Counted from the first letter of the stretch, positions 52,536 through 61,788 are shown. The stretch is 64,000 bases of DNA from Ferrovibrio sp. MS7 (GCF_038404985.1 NZ_JBBKBA010000001.1:1516001-1580000), one strand, 5' to 3'. Made by a program: numbers and translations. Notes: generated by a model from the letters alone, not told the origin.

Positions 52536-53855
52536 TCAGACTTTCTCCCGGCGCATGGATTCCAGCATTTCTTTGGCGCGATCGACGCGCACGTCGTGAT
52601 TGGCGGCCAAGGCGGCAGCGATCTTTTCGATCTCGTCGCCGCTGGCACCGGCAACGATGGCGATGTTCCTGGCATGCAGCGCCATATGGCCCTTCTGGAT
52701 TCCTTCCGTCGCCAGGGCGCGGAGAGCACCCATATTCTGTGCCAGGCCTACCGCAACGGCCACTTCAGCCAGCTCCTGGGCGGTTTCCACATTCAGGATC
52801 TTCAGGGCGGCGCGGGCGGCGGGATGGGTCTTGGTGGCGCCGCCTACCAGGCCAAGTGCCATCGGCATCTCAATCGTGCCGACGAGATTGCCAGCGCGGT
52901 TGATTTCCCAGTGCGTCAGCGAAGTATAGCGGCCGGACCGAGAGGCCCAGACATGGGCGCCGGCTTCGATGGCACGCCAGTCATTGCCGGTGGCCACAAC
53001 AATCGGATCAATGCCGTTCATGATGCCTTTGTTATGGGTCGCCGCCCGGTAGGGATCCACCAGGGCGAAGGCGCAGGCCTCGACAATGCCGCCAGCGATG
53101 CGCTCGCCGGAATACTCCTCGGTCTTCAATGCTTCGGGTGTGATGGTAGCCATGGCGCGGGCGATGCGCAGATCGGCGAAATTCGACAGGATGCGCAGGC
53201 GGACTTCGCCACCGGTGATCTTCTCCACCAGAGGCGCGACGGTTTCCGCCATGGTATTGACCGTGTTGGCACCCATGGCATCGCGTACATCGACAATGAG
53301 ATGGGCCACCACCATTGGGCCAACGGGGGTATCCTCGAAAATATGCACCTCGACATCGCGACAGCCGCCACCAAGTGAGATCAGTACTTTGTCCTTGGCA
53401 TTCGCCGCAGCGATGATCTCCGCCCGTTCCCGCAACAATTTGGCGCGCGCGCCATATGGATCGGTGACGCCGAGCACCTGGATCTGTGCCCGCATGATCG
53501 GGCCGGTGCTGGAGGTCTGGAAGCCGCCGCATTTGCGGATGATGCGGGCCATGTAGGAAGCGGCGGCCACCACCGAGGGTTCCTCGACTGCCATTGGCAC
53601 CAGATAGTCACGGCCGTTGATGGTGAAATTGGTGGCGACGGCAATCGGCAATTCAAACGTGCCGATCACATTCTCGATCATGCCATTCGCCAACGTGAGG
53701 GGCAGTGCGCCGGCGGCGAAGGCGTTTTTCTCGCTCTCGCCGAGGGCGGCGGCGACGGCTACCTGCTCCAACCGCTCTGTCGGCGTCAGATTGCGCAGAT
53801 TCTCCAAACGGGAATTAACGACATGGCGGTTAACGCCACTGCCCAGTCCTGCCAC
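52536..53855 (-). CDS. mvaA: Class II (degradative) hydroxymethylglutaryl-CoA reductase
   Basis: Interconverts mevalonate and HMG-CoA; class II bacterial enzymes of this type usually oxidise mevalonate with NAD+. It has 439 residues. [20 protein letters not shown] and the catalytic Glu in [15 protein letters not shown] (91-92), the Lys in [13 protein letters not shown], Asp in [12 protein letters not shown] and the C-terminal His in [12 protein letters not shown] are all present. As dxs shows a DXP isoprenoid pathway, a catabolic role is likely. It is first in an operon with a CoA-transferase, a crotonase and a binding protein, and divergent from a MocR regulator. No HMG-CoA lyase is in the window. 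Confidence 0.95.
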   Translation of the reverse strand: MAGLGSGVNRHVVNSRLENLRNLTPTERLEQVAVAAALGESEKNAFAAGALPLTLANGMIENVIGTFELPIAVATNFTINGRDYLVPMAVEEPSVVAAASYMARIIRKCGGFQTSSTGPIMRAQIQVLGVTDPYGARAKLLRERAEIIAAANAKDKVLISLGGGCRDVEVHIFEDTPVGPMVVAHLIVDVRDAMGANTVNTMAETVAPLVEKITGGEVRLRILSNFADLRIARAMATITPEALKTEEYSGERIAGGIVEACAFALVDPYRAATHNKGIMNGIDPIVVATGNDWRAIEAGAHVWASRSGRYTSLTHWEINRAGNLVGTIEMPMALGLVGGATKTHPAARAALKILNVETAQELAEVAVAVGLAQNMGALRALATEGIQKGHMALHARNIAIVAGASGDEIEKIAAALAANHDVRVDRAKEMLESMRREKV

Positions 53856-53922
53856 GGTCGAATCTCCCTAACCAAATCCATTGTGTTTTTTTCACATATT
53901 CATTTTCTGGCTGGGTATGTAA

Positions 53923-53959
53923 GGGACGGTTTGAAGATATTGTCTCAAACTGTACCCAT
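53923..53959. promoter_or_regulatory. Operator-like repeat 1 between mvaA and the MocR gene
   Basis: GGGACGGTTTGA (53923-53934) and TCAAACTGTACCC (53945-53957) form an imperfect inverted repeat. The 12-mer AACTGTACCCAT (53948-53959) recurs exactly at 54098-54109. MocR-type regulators often bind such repeated half-sites. Confidence 0.65.
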
Positions 53960-54070
53960 TCCATCTCATCGACCATGAGGTGCTTGACCCCAATATTTTC
54001 CCTGTAATTTAGTATTTAAGCTCTGAGTTATGGATATTGATGAAGCGCGAGGCCACATCGGACATCATGC

Positions 54071-54109
54071 GGGTGGACAGTTTAGGTAATTCTTTGCAAC
54101 TGTACCCAT
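54071..54109. promoter_or_regulatory. Operator-like repeat 2 before the MocR gene
   Basis: GGGTGGACAGTT (54071-54082) and AACTGTACCC (54098-54107) form an imperfect inverted repeat related to the one at 53923; the exact 12-mer AACTGTACCCAT is shared, 150 bp apart. It ends 18 bp before the start codon of the regulator, suggesting autoregulation. Confidence 0.65.
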
Positions 54110-54127
54110 GCATGAAGGGAGGGTGGT

Positions 54128-55522
54128 TTGGCTGGGGCAGGTGAGTTTAACAAGCGCGACACTTTGGTGGGTGAACTGGCCGCCAAGCTGCGTGATCAGA
54201 TTGTGTCTGGCGTATTGGCCGAGGGCAGCCGCTTGCCATCGATCCGAAAGGCGGTGGTGAAATTCTCTGTTTCGAAAAATACTGTCGTCGAAGCCTATGA
54301 CCGGTTGGTGTTAGCCAATCTCGTCGCCGCAAAGCCAGGCTCCGGCTTCGTTGTCATCTACCGCGGCGAGGCCGAGAATCTGAAGCCGAAGCATGTTGCT
54401 GAAGCGGTCGATATCGCCTCGCTTCTGAGCGCCCAGCTTTCACAGAGCTTTGAAATCCGGGTTGGCGATGGCAGGCCGCCTGCCTCCTGGACCGAGCAAT
54501 CGGAAATCAAGCGGCATTTGAGCGGCATTGGCCGCATGCTGCCGGCAGATGCCGATGCCTATGGCTCCGCACTCGGCTATTTTCCGCTGCGCCAACAGAT
54601 CGCCCAGCGCCTCCGTGGCCAGCAAGTGCAGGTTGGAGAAGAAGGCCTTCTCCTGACCTTTGGTGCCAATCACGCACTCGATCTCATTATCCGCGCGATG
54701 CTGATGCCGGGTGATACCGTTTTGGTGGATGAGCCAGGCTACTATCCGCTCTTCGCGAAACTGGCGCTGGCGCAGGTGCGAATGGTTGGTATCCGGCGTC
54801 TGCCGGATGGACCGGATGTCGACGATCTGCTCGCAAAAATTCAGTCCGAGCGGCCCAAGCTGTTCTTCACCCAATCTCTGGGTCACAATCCGACCGGTGG
54901 CTCAATCACCCTGCCGGTTGCTCATGCTGTTCTCAAGATCGCGACGCAGTTCAACCTCCTGATCGTCGAAGACGATCCGTTTGTTGACCTACCGACCATC
55001 GCCAAAAGCAGATTGGCGACACTGGATCAGCTCAACAACGTCATCATGGTCGGCACTTTCTCCAAGACGCTTTCCGCTAGTCTGCGGTCCGGTTTCATCG
55101 CTGCCCGCAGCGACCGCATCGCGGCGCTGGCGGAACTCAAGATGCTGACCACCGTGAACAGTTCCGGCCATGTCGAGCGCCTGATCCACCGCCTGCTTGT
55201 CGAGGGTCATTATGATCGCCATCTGAAGCGGCTGGGGCAGCGTACGGAAGTCGCGTTGGCTGGCGTGCAGGAGAATCTGCTGCGGGCCGGTCAGCGGATA
55301 TATTCCCAGAGCAATGGTGGCTATTACCTTTATCTGATGCTGCCAGAGGGCATCGACGATATGGAGTTTGCCCGGCAGGGTGCCAGGCAAAGCATCTTCA
55401 TCGCTCCGGGCAGCTTGTTCTGCCTCGATAAAAACAATCACCTGGCGCGCGGCATTCGGATAAATGTCTCACGTGCCGATAATACGAAATTCTATGAATT
55501 CCTTTCCCGGCATAGCAGCTAG
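54128..55522 (+). CDS. MocR-type regulator (GntR HTH fused to aminotransferase domain)
   Basis: PLP-binding transcriptional regulator, 464 residues. The only supported start is TTG 54128 (AGGGAGGG just upstream; a stop lies in frame at 54113). Residues 10-80 are a GntR winged helix (LRDQIVSGVLAEGSRLPSIR, then SVSKNTVVEAYDRL). From about 115 it is an aspartate-aminotransferase fold with LGYFPLRQQIAQRL, HNPTGGSITLP, LLIVEDDPFVDLP and the PLP Lys in TFSKTLSASLRSGF. It is divergent from mvaA, so it probably controls that operon; a PLP-linked amino compound as signal would be unexpected for mevalonate breakdown. Confidence 0.92.
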   Translation: MAGAGEFNKRDTLVGELAAKLRDQIVSGVLAEGSRLPSIRKAVVKFSVSKNTVVEAYDRLVLANLVAAKPGSGFVVIYRGEAENLKPKHVAEAVDIASLLSAQLSQSFEIRVGDGRPPASWTEQSEIKRHLSGIGRMLPADADAYGSALGYFPLRQQIAQRLRGQQVQVGEEGLLLTFGANHALDLIIRAMLMPGDTVLVDEPGYYPLFAKLALAQVRMVGIRRLPDGPDVDDLLAKIQSERPKLFFTQSLGHNPTGGSITLPVAHAVLKIATQFNLLIVEDDPFVDLPTIAKSRLATLDQLNNVIMVGTFSKTLSASLRSGFIAARSDRIAALAELKMLTTVNSSGHVERLIHRLLVEGHYDRHLKRLGQRTEVALAGVQENLLRAGQRIYSQSNGGYYLYLMLPEGIDDMEFARQGARQSIFIAPGSLFCLDKNNHLARGIRINVSRADNTKFYEFLSRHSS

Positions 55523-55768
55523 CGCTGCAGGGCAATGTAAGCATTCGCATCACCTCTTAAAGTTGCCGTCTGCGCGAGGATGCATCCCTGTTCAATATTG
55601 ATCTTGGCTGCCTTGCAAAATGTCCGAAGCGGTTATGTGCAAAACAGCAAAAATCCCGAAATCTAGCGTGATGCTGGCTTGTCATGACTGCCATCGATTG
55701 CTTCAAGGTTATGGCCCGTATGGCTTGGGAGCCGGCATCGACAACAAAGCGCCTTTGGGAGGGACAAA

Positions 55769-56806
55769 ATGTTGAAATTTACTGGCTATGTGGCCGCGGC
55801 GGTCGTTTCGGCGCTGTGCATGGCGTCGCCCGTTCGGGCCGATGAGGCTTATCCACGCCTGAACTTCACCTATGCTCACATGGTTGCCGCCAACAATGCG
55901 CTGGCGAAGTTCGATGTGCGCTGGATGGAAATCGTCGAGCAGCGCAGCGGCGGCAGGATCAAGTTCAAAGTGTTCTGGTCCGGCGCCATGGGTGGGCCGA
56001 CGGAGATTCCGGATCTTGTGGGCTCCGGCTCGGTGGATTTCGGCTCCACTGCATTGGGCTATCTGCCGAGCCAGTTCCCGCTTTCCGGCGTGGTTGGCAA
56101 CATGCAGCGCACATTCGCCACGCCAACGGATGCGCGTCAGGCCTCGATGGAGATCTTCTCGCTGCCGCCGGTACAGGCGGAGCTGACCAAGGCCAACATC
56201 GTTATCCTCAACACTACCACGGCGAATCCCTACAACCTGACCTGTACGAAGCCGATCAAGACCATGGACGAGCTGAAGGGCAAGCGGATCCGTGCCAACG
56301 GCAAGTACCCGCCGATTTTCTTCAACACCTTCGGCGCCAGCCCGCAGACCATCGCTTTCGCTGAAATGTATGAAGGCCTGGAAAAAGGCCTGATTGATTG
56401 CGCCTGGATGTCGCATGATTTCGCCATTTCCTCGAAACTGAACGAAGTGGCAAAGTTCGCTATTGACCTCAATCTCGGGGCTGTGCCGGCTACCCAGTTG
56501 CTAGTAAATCGTAAGAAGTTTGTTGGTTTGCCGAAGAAGGTGCAGGAGTTGCTGATGTCGGCGGCAGAGCAGAGCAGTGTCGACGAAGCGAAGTATCTTG
56601 CCGAGGTGATGACCAACACCATCAAGGTTGACATGCCAGCCAAGGGCATGACCTATGTTCATTTCGAGGATGAGAAGAAGTTCGTTGCTGCCGAACCGAA
56701 CATGCCAAAAATATGGGAAAAGGATATTGCGGCACAGGGGCAGCCCGAAGCCGCTAAGGCAATTGCCGATATTCTGCAAAAATATCGCGCCAAGCTGGTC
56801 AACTAA
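55769..56806 (+). CDS. TRAP transporter substrate-binding protein (DctP family)
   Basis: Periplasmic receptor for a carboxylate, 345 residues, with a Sec signal ending at PVRADEAYP. GAMGGPTEIPDLVGSGSVDF and the Arg-containing KGKRIRANGKYPPIFFNTFG match DctP-like proteins, where an Arg binds the ligand carboxylate. GGGAGG precedes ATG 55769. No DctQ/DctM membrane genes are beside it: the terminator follows at once and the next gene is on the other strand. It may supply the acyl-CoA operon opposite (inference). Confidence 0.9.
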   Translation: MLKFTGYVAAAVVSALCMASPVRADEAYPRLNFTYAHMVAANNALAKFDVRWMEIVEQRSGGRIKFKVFWSGAMGGPTEIPDLVGSGSVDFGSTALGYLPSQFPLSGVVGNMQRTFATPTDARQASMEIFSLPPVQAELTKANIVILNTTTANPYNLTCTKPIKTMDELKGKRIRANGKYPPIFFNTFGASPQTIAFAEMYEGLEKGLIDCAWMSHDFAISSKLNEVAKFAIDLNLGAVPATQLLVNRKKFVGLPKKVQELLMSAAEQSSVDEAKYLAEVMTNTIKVDMPAKGMTYVHFEDEKKFVAAEPNMPKIWEKDIAAQGQPEAAKAIADILQKYRAKLVN

Positions 56807-56826
56807 GCCTGTTCTTCAGGCAACGG

Positions 56827-56859
56827 AAAAGGAGGCATCCTACGGATGCCTCCTTTTTT
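56827..56859. terminator. Bidirectional terminator between dctP-like gene and acyl-CoA operon
   Basis: GGAGGCATCC (56831-56840), loop TAC, GGATGCCTCC (56844-56853), flanked by AAAA before and TTTTTT after. It serves the dctP-like gene and, on the minus strand, the end of the acyl-CoA operon. Confidence 0.95.
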
Positions 56860-56890
56860 CATTTCAGTTTGGCAGATTTCAGGGCGGCAG

Positions 56891-58402
56891 CTAGGCTAGT
56901 TGCGCGTCGATGATGCCCTGCTGGTTTTCCTGTAGAGGCTTGCGCCGGATTTTCTGGGTCTCGGTGCGCGGGATCGCGGCAACGAATTGCAAGTAGCGAG
57001 GCAACATGTATTTCGGCACCCGGGTTGCCAGAAAATCGCGCAGTTCCTTAATGGGGAAGGGGGTATCTGCCACCACGCAGACCTTGATTTCCTCCTCCAG
57101 GATCGGATCCGGCACCGCCACTGCGGCCACATCGCGTACCTTGCTAAAGGCCAGAATCAGTTCTTCCAAGGCAGTAGGCGAGATATTTTCGCCGCCCTTT
57201 CGGATGATTTCTTTGCTACGACCGAGGAAATAGAGGAAGCCATCTTCGTCGAAACGGCCGAGATCGCCGCTGTGAAACCATAAATTCCGCGATGCCTCCT
57301 GGGAGGCAGCCGGGTTGTTCCAGTATTCCAGCAGGATGCGGAAAGGTTCGCGGGGGCGCATCACGATTTCCCCAGGTTTGCCATGCGACACCGGATTGTC
57401 TTGTCCATCCACCAGCATCAGTTCGATGTCGTCGCGCACCTTGCCACAAGAGCCAAAGCGGTAATGTGCGACGGAGTTTGAACTGGCCCAGCCGGCGGTT
57501 TCCGACATGCCATAGAGCTCGAACGGCGTGACTCCGAACCGATCCTGCATCCTGTGCCATATTTCTGGCGAGCAGCCACCACCGACACAGCGAGTGACGC
57601 GGTGATTCCTGTCGCCGTCGGGCAGTTTGGCCGCAATCATCGCCAGCACAGAACCGACATAGGTGAACATAGTGGCGTCGAACTGCCGCGCCTCATCGAA
57701 CACCCGGCTGGCCGAGAAGCGTTTGCGGATGATGATGGTGCAGCCGGTTTCCAACGCAGTCATCACGGCATAAATCTGCGGGTTGGCATGAAACAGCGGC
57801 AGCATCACCATGATGCGGTCGTCCATTGTGATATTCAGGGATTCGGCTAGCCGCCGGCCGCTCTCCAAGTAAGCGGTGTGGCAGTTTAGCACGCCCTTTG
57901 GCGCCCCCGTGGTGCCGGAGGTATAGACAATGGTGATCGGATCGCTACCAAGACCGGCATAGATCTCATCCTCGGACTCATTCTGCGTCATGGTTGCGAT
58001 ATCCGCCTCGTCGGCGAAGCGCAGCTTGATGAGCGGCTGGTCTATCTGGTCGATCTCTGCCGCAAGTGTTTTATGCAGCGCCTCTTCGATCAGTAGGAAG
58101 CTGGACTGCGATTGCACCAGGGCATAGCGCAGTCCATCGCCGACCAGGCCAACATTGACGGTGACGGCGATGGCGCCGACATTGGCGGCGGCAAACCAAG
58201 CAATCAGATAGGCGGCGCGGTTGCCGCAGATCAGGGCAACCCGATCGCCCTTGCGCAGGCCTTGGCGGCGCAGATAGCTGGAGAGGCGGAAGGATTGCCC
58301 AGCCAGTTCGGCCCAGCTCCAAGTGCCTTCGTCAGTAACGATAGCGGGGCGGCTGCCATCCCGCTGGGCCCGTTCGGCGAGTTTGACAGCAAGCGTGCTC
58401 AT
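56891..58402 (-). CDS. Acyl-CoA synthetase (AMP-forming)
   Basis: Activates a carboxylic acid to its CoA thioester, 503 residues. ITIVYTSGTTGAPKGVLNCH is the P-loop-like motif A3, YGMSETAGWASS the A5 region and LWFHSGDLGRFDEDGFLYFL the A7/A8 region. The C-terminal Lys for adenylation lies in TETQKIRRKPLQ. It resembles CaiC/FadD-type ligases. It is last in the operon and overlaps the acyl-CoA dehydrogenase by 4 bp. The acid used is unknown. Confidence 0.93.
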   Translation of the reverse strand: MSTLAVKLAERAQRDGSRPAIVTDEGTWSWAELAGQSFRLSSYLRRQGLRKGDRVALICGNRAAYLIAWFAAANVGAIAVTVNVGLVGDGLRYALVQSQSSFLLIEEALHKTLAAEIDQIDQPLIKLRFADEADIATMTQNESEDEIYAGLGSDPITIVYTSGTTGAPKGVLNCHTAYLESGRRLAESLNITMDDRIMVMLPLFHANPQIYAVMTALETGCTIIIRKRFSASRVFDEARQFDATMFTYVGSVLAMIAAKLPDGDRNHRVTRCVGGGCSPEIWHRMQDRFGVTPFELYGMSETAGWASSNSVAHYRFGSCGKVRDDIELMLVDGQDNPVSHGKPGEIVMRPREPFRILLEYWNNPAASQEASRNLWFHSGDLGRFDEDGFLYFLGRSKEIIRKGGENISPTALEELILAFSKVRDVAAVAVPDPILEEEIKVCVVADTPFPIKELRDFLATRVPKYMLPRYLQFVAAIPRTETQKIRRKPLQENQQGIIDAQLA

Positions 58403-59583
58403 GGCGTCGCCTCCTGCCCTGTCGTGGCAAGCTGCGCCAGGCTTTTCGCAATCGTGTTTTTGAGTATCTCTGCGGAACCGCCAGCCACCTCATAAGCCTT
58501 GGCATCGCGCAAGTAGCGGCCAAAAGGTGCATTCTCCATGATGCCATAGGCACCACAGATCTGCGCGCACAGACTGGCCACCTGAGTCGCCACGCTGGCC
58601 GCCTTGTATTTGGCCTCGCTGCCCCAGCGCGGGATCTGGTGTCCATCGCTCAGCGCCTGGGCGGCGCGATAAACCAGAAGCCGCGCTCCGTCGATCTCGG
58701 TCAGCATGTCCGAGAAATACCATTGGATACCCTGGAAATCGATCACCTGCTGCTTGAATGCCCGGCGCCTGCGGGCAAAGTCCAGGGCGCCTTCATAGGC
58801 CGCGCGGGCGATGCCGAGCGAAACGGCGCCGGCAAGTGTACGAGAATAGTTCAGTACGCTGACCGCCTGACGCACGCCCTTGCCTTCGATGCCGATCATG
58901 TGGTCCGCCGGCACTCGCACATTTTCAAACACAATGTTCATATGTGGGCCATTGCGCAGACCAAACGTGGCGGAATTCTTGCCTTCGTAGCGTGAGACGC
59001 CCGGTGTGTCGCCCGGCACTGCGAATACTGTTACACCGACCGGGGTTTCGGCCAGGATGATGTAGAATTCCGCTGCCGTGCCTGACGTGATGAAGTGTTT
59101 TTCGCCCTGGATGATCCAGGTATCACCGTCGCGCCGAGCCTTGGTGTCGAGCTGGGTTATGTCGCTGCCGTGGTTTGACTCGGTAAGCGCATAGGCGCTG
59201 ATCAGGCCGCGGGAGAATTGCGGCAGGAAACGCTGCTTCAGGCTATCCTGTCCGAACAGCCGGATCATGGTCTGTGCCTGATATATGGTGATCAGGCAGA
59301 TACCAGTGGCGGCACTGGCAAAGGAAATTTCCTCGAGCGCGCAGGCGGCAAAGGGATAGCTGCGACCACCGCCGCCATAGGCAGGTTCCAGCGTCAAGGT
59401 GTTGTAGCCCTGTTCCGCCAGAGCCTTGACGATATGCACGGGATAGATGTCGTCGCGGTCGATCCGGTCTGCTTCCGGTGCAATATGTCTGGCGACGAAA
59501 CGCTTGAGGTCCTGCACGAAGGCATCGTCGACATAGCTGGTCCAGAGGGAATTGTCACCGGCTGCTTGGTTGAGGTCAATCAT
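58399..59583 (-). CDS. Acyl-CoA dehydrogenase
   Basis: FAD enzyme introducing the alpha,beta double bond, 394 residues. ISAYALTESNHGSDITQLDT is the first signature; the typical form is AxTEPxxGSD, here changed to TESNHGSD. EKHFITSGTAAEFYIILAE and the C-terminal CGAYGIMENAPFGRYLRDAK and GSAEILKNTIA follow the family. It overlaps the genes on both sides by 4 bp. Confidence 0.92.
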   Translation of the reverse strand: MIDLNQAAGDNSLWTSYVDDAFVQDLKRFVARHIAPEADRIDRDDIYPVHIVKALAEQGYNTLTLEPAYGGGGRSYPFAACALEEISFASAATGICLITIYQAQTMIRLFGQDSLKQRFLPQFSRGLISAYALTESNHGSDITQLDTKARRDGDTWIIQGEKHFITSGTAAEFYIILAETPVGVTVFAVPGDTPGVSRYEGKNSATFGLRNGPHMNIVFENVRVPADHMIGIEGKGVRQAVSVLNYSRTLAGAVSLGIARAAYEGALDFARRRRAFKQQVIDFQGIQWYFSDMLTEIDGARLLVYRAAQALSDGHQIPRWGSEAKYKAASVATQVASLCAQICGAYGIMENAPFGRYLRDAKAYEVAGGSAEILKNTIAKSLAQLATTGQEATP

Positions 59584-60086
59584 CCTGCGTTTGCTCCCTT
59601 GGCTGCCTCTTGCTGGGGCATGCGGCTTTTCACCATTCTTTTGGCCGTGTATTCCAGCACCGTCTCACCCCGCTGGTTGATGACGGCGTTATGCGTGGTG
59701 ACGATGCCGCGCCCGGGTTTCGAGGTTGGGCGCGTGTCGCTGACGGTGACGACAACATGGATGGTGTCACCGGCGAGGCATGGAGCCTTCACAGCGATTT
59801 CGCCACCGAGATAGGCGATACCGGTATGTTGCAGGGCAGCCTGCATCTGCAGGCCCTCGGCAAAGGCATAGACCATTATCCCGGGTGCTGGCCGCGCTTT
59901 GAACGACGAGGCCCGTGCGACATAGTCCAGGTCGGTAAACAACACTTCCACCATGCCGGTGGCATTCACGAAATTGGTGATATCGGCATCGGTAATCGAT
60001 CGACCGATGGTCCGGAAGCAGCGGCCAAAGGTCCAGTCCTCGAGAAAAAAACCGAGGCCGATATAGCTGGGTTCTGCGTCGACCAT
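59580..60086 (-). CDS. MaoC-like hotdog-fold dehydratase
   Basis: Hotdog-fold protein of 168 residues in the MaoC/(R)-hydratase group: FLEDWTFGRCFRTIGRSITD (start), TDADITNFVNATGMVEVLFT in the position of the catalytic loop, and PCLAGDTIHVVVTVSDTRPT (beta-strand pair common to the family). The usual catalytic Asp-x4-His is not clearly kept (NATGMVEVLFTD), so it may be a non-classical or structural member. It lies 3 bp after the crotonase gene. Confidence 0.8.
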   Translation of the reverse strand: MVDAEPSYIGLGFFLEDWTFGRCFRTIGRSITDADITNFVNATGMVEVLFTDLDYVARASSFKARPAPGIMVYAFAEGLQMQAALQHTGIAYLGGEIAVKAPCLAGDTIHVVVTVSDTRPTSKPGRGIVTTHNAVINQRGETVLEYTAKRMVKSRMPQQEAAKGANAG

Positions 60087-60089
60087 GGT

Positions 60090-60890
60090 TCAGTCGCCGC
60101 TATAGACGGCGCCGCGCCGTTCCAGCATGGCGTTCACCGCCTCGGCATGGTCCTTGGTCTGGTGCGCCGCGCCCTGGTAGATGGCGGCCAATTCCAGGCT
60201 GGTCTCCAGCGTCGTATTCATACCCTCGCGCATCAGGCGCTTGGATAGGCGCAACTGACGGGGTGGGTGGCGTGCGATACGTACGGCCATTGCGTGGGCG
60301 GTTCCCATCAGCTTGTTTTCCGGTACCACGGAGGATACCAAACCCCATCTCAGGGCGGTGGCGGCATCTATCGGATCAGCGGTGAAAGTCATTTCAGCTG
60401 CACGCGATAGGCCGATCTGCCGTTGCAGCAGCCAGGAACCGCCATCGCCGGGGATCAGGCCGAGTTGCACAAAATTTTCTGCGAAGCGTGCAGTGGGGCC
60501 GGCTATGCGAATATCCGCCATCAGGGCCAGGTCGCAACCGGCGCCATAGGCAGCACCATTCACGGCAGCGATGATCGGCAATTCACACTGCCAGATTGTG
60601 CGCGCGAGCTTCTGTACGCTGCGGCGATACTGGTTCATCACAGTGAAAGTGTCGCCGCCGAAAATCGACTGCTTATCGCGGATGTGTTTGATGTTCCCGC
60701 CCGAGCAGAAAAACTTGCCGGCACCGGTGAGGATGATGCAACGCACCGAAGCGTCGTTACCCAGGCGGTCGAACTGCTCGATGATACTGGCGCAGAAGGC
60801 AGTGTCGGACAGGGCATTGGCCGTATCCGGCATATTCAGGGTGAGCGTAACGATATGCTGGTCCTGTTCGACCAATAATGTTTCCGCCAT
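60090..60890 (-). CDS. Enoyl-CoA hydratase/isomerase family protein
   Basis: Crotonase-fold enzyme, 266 residues from ATG 60890 (GGGAGGG 5 nt upstream). CIILTGAGKFFCSGGNIKHI and AAVNGAAYGAGCDLALMADI are the two oxyanion-hole segments. GLIPGDGGSWLLQRQIGLSR carries the GDGG motif close to the second catalytic acid. Probable hydratase of the beta-oxidation-like operon. Confidence 0.92.
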   Translation of the reverse strand: MAETLLVEQDQHIVTLTLNMPDTANALSDTAFCASIIEQFDRLGNDASVRCIILTGAGKFFCSGGNIKHIRDKQSIFGGDTFTVMNQYRRSVQKLARTIWQCELPIIAAVNGAAYGAGCDLALMADIRIAGPTARFAENFVQLGLIPGDGGSWLLQRQIGLSRAAEMTFTADPIDAATALRWGLVSSVVPENKLMGTAHAMAVRIARHPPRQLRLSKRLMREGMNTTLETSLELAAIYQGAAHQTKDHAEAVNAMLERRGAVYSGD

Positions 60891-60913
60891 TGCGGCCCTC
60901 CCATACTCCAAGC

Positions 60914-61330
60914 CTACAGTATGACTTCGGCTTCCCCTGTGATTACCGGCCGGCCATGCTGCGTGGAGCCGTTGATGATGATGACGGTATGGCGCAGGCC
61001 ATCGCGTTCACCAAGTGAGGCAACATGGCCGGTGAAGCTGAGAGCATCGCCGACCAGCACGGTCGCCAAGAATCTGGCTTTGAACCACCGGATATTGCGT
61101 TGTGGCCGCCAGCGGGTGAGCAGCCTGGCCATGCAGGCCATCACCAGCATGCCATGGGCAATCACATCCTCATGCCCCATGGCTCGGGCAATCGCCGGTT
61201 CGATATGGATGGCGGTGTGGTCGTGGGAAGCACCCGCGAAGAGCGCCAGGGTTTTGCGCGAGATCGGCGGCAGGGTCAGTTCGGGCAACTGGTAGCCGAC
61301 ATGTATTTTGCTGGTAAGGAGCTGGTTCAT
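60914..61330 (-). CDS. MaoC-type hydratase, catalytic (C-terminal-like) half
   Basis: A 138-residue hotdog protein. LALFAGASHDHTAIHIEPAI keeps the Asp and His of the (R)-hydratase motif, and HEDVIAHGMLVMACMARLL is the following conserved helix. Its start overlaps the stop of the next upstream gene (ATGA), which encodes the complementary half, so both probably form one heteromeric hydratase like the ChsH1/ChsH2-type MaoC pairs. Confidence 0.85.
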   Translation of the reverse strand: MNQLLTSKIHVGYQLPELTLPPISRKTLALFAGASHDHTAIHIEPAIARAMGHEDVIAHGMLVMACMARLLTRWRPQRNIRWFKARFLATVLVGDALSFTGHVASLGERDGLRHTVIIINGSTQHGRPVITGEAEVIL

Positions 61331-61788
61331 GCCGCTGGCTCCGCCTTGATGATCAGGCTGGATTCCATCCGTGCCACCAGTTGATCGAGCTGGTTCACCA
61401 GACAGGTCTCGGTGAGCACAAAGAGCAGGGCGCCGGATTTCTTCTCGAAGATATCGACGATCTTTTCGGTGATGGTCAGGTGGTCACCGGCGCATACCGG
61501 CTCATGGAACTCAAAGCTCTGTTCGCCATGCAGGGAACGCCCCAGTTCATCCTCGCTCATGTCAAGCACGGTGACATAAGGCATCTCCTCTGCCGAGCCG
61601 CGCAGGCAACTGAAGCAGAAAGTGGGCGGTGCCAGGATCGAACGATAGCCGGCGGCCTTCGCCGCCGCCTCGTCAAAATAGACCGGATCAGTTTCGCCAA
61701 CCACTTTGGAGAAGAAGCGCAACTGACCCTTCTCGACCTCGTAGTGCAGCGGTGGCAGGATGTAGCCGACTTTGCTTCTATCTACCAT
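61327..61788 (-). CDS. MaoC N-terminal-domain protein (FAS1-like dehydratase half)
   Basis: A 153-residue protein from ATG 61788 that matches the MaoC N-terminal (FAS1-like dehydratase) hotdog: YEVEKGQLRFFSKVVGETDP, then AGYRSILAPPTFCFSCL and LHGEQSFEFHEPVCAGDHLT. This half normally binds the CoA tail but lacks the catalytic Asp-His, which is supplied by the next gene. A TTG at 61806 is an alternative start. Confidence 0.85.
   Translation of the reverse strand: MVDRSKVGYILPPLHYEVEKGQLRFFSKVVGETDPVYFDEAAAKAAGYRSILAPPTFCFSCLRGSAEEMPYVTVLDMSEDELGRSLHGEQSFEFHEPVCAGDHLTITEKIVDIFEKKSGALLFVLTETCLVNQLDQLVARMESSLIIKAEPAA

Noticed and set aside
52536-53855. HMG-CoA reductase as part of a biosynthetic mevalonate pathway
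   Set aside because: No other mevalonate pathway gene is near, dxs is present, and the class II sequence plus catabolic neighbours favour degradation.
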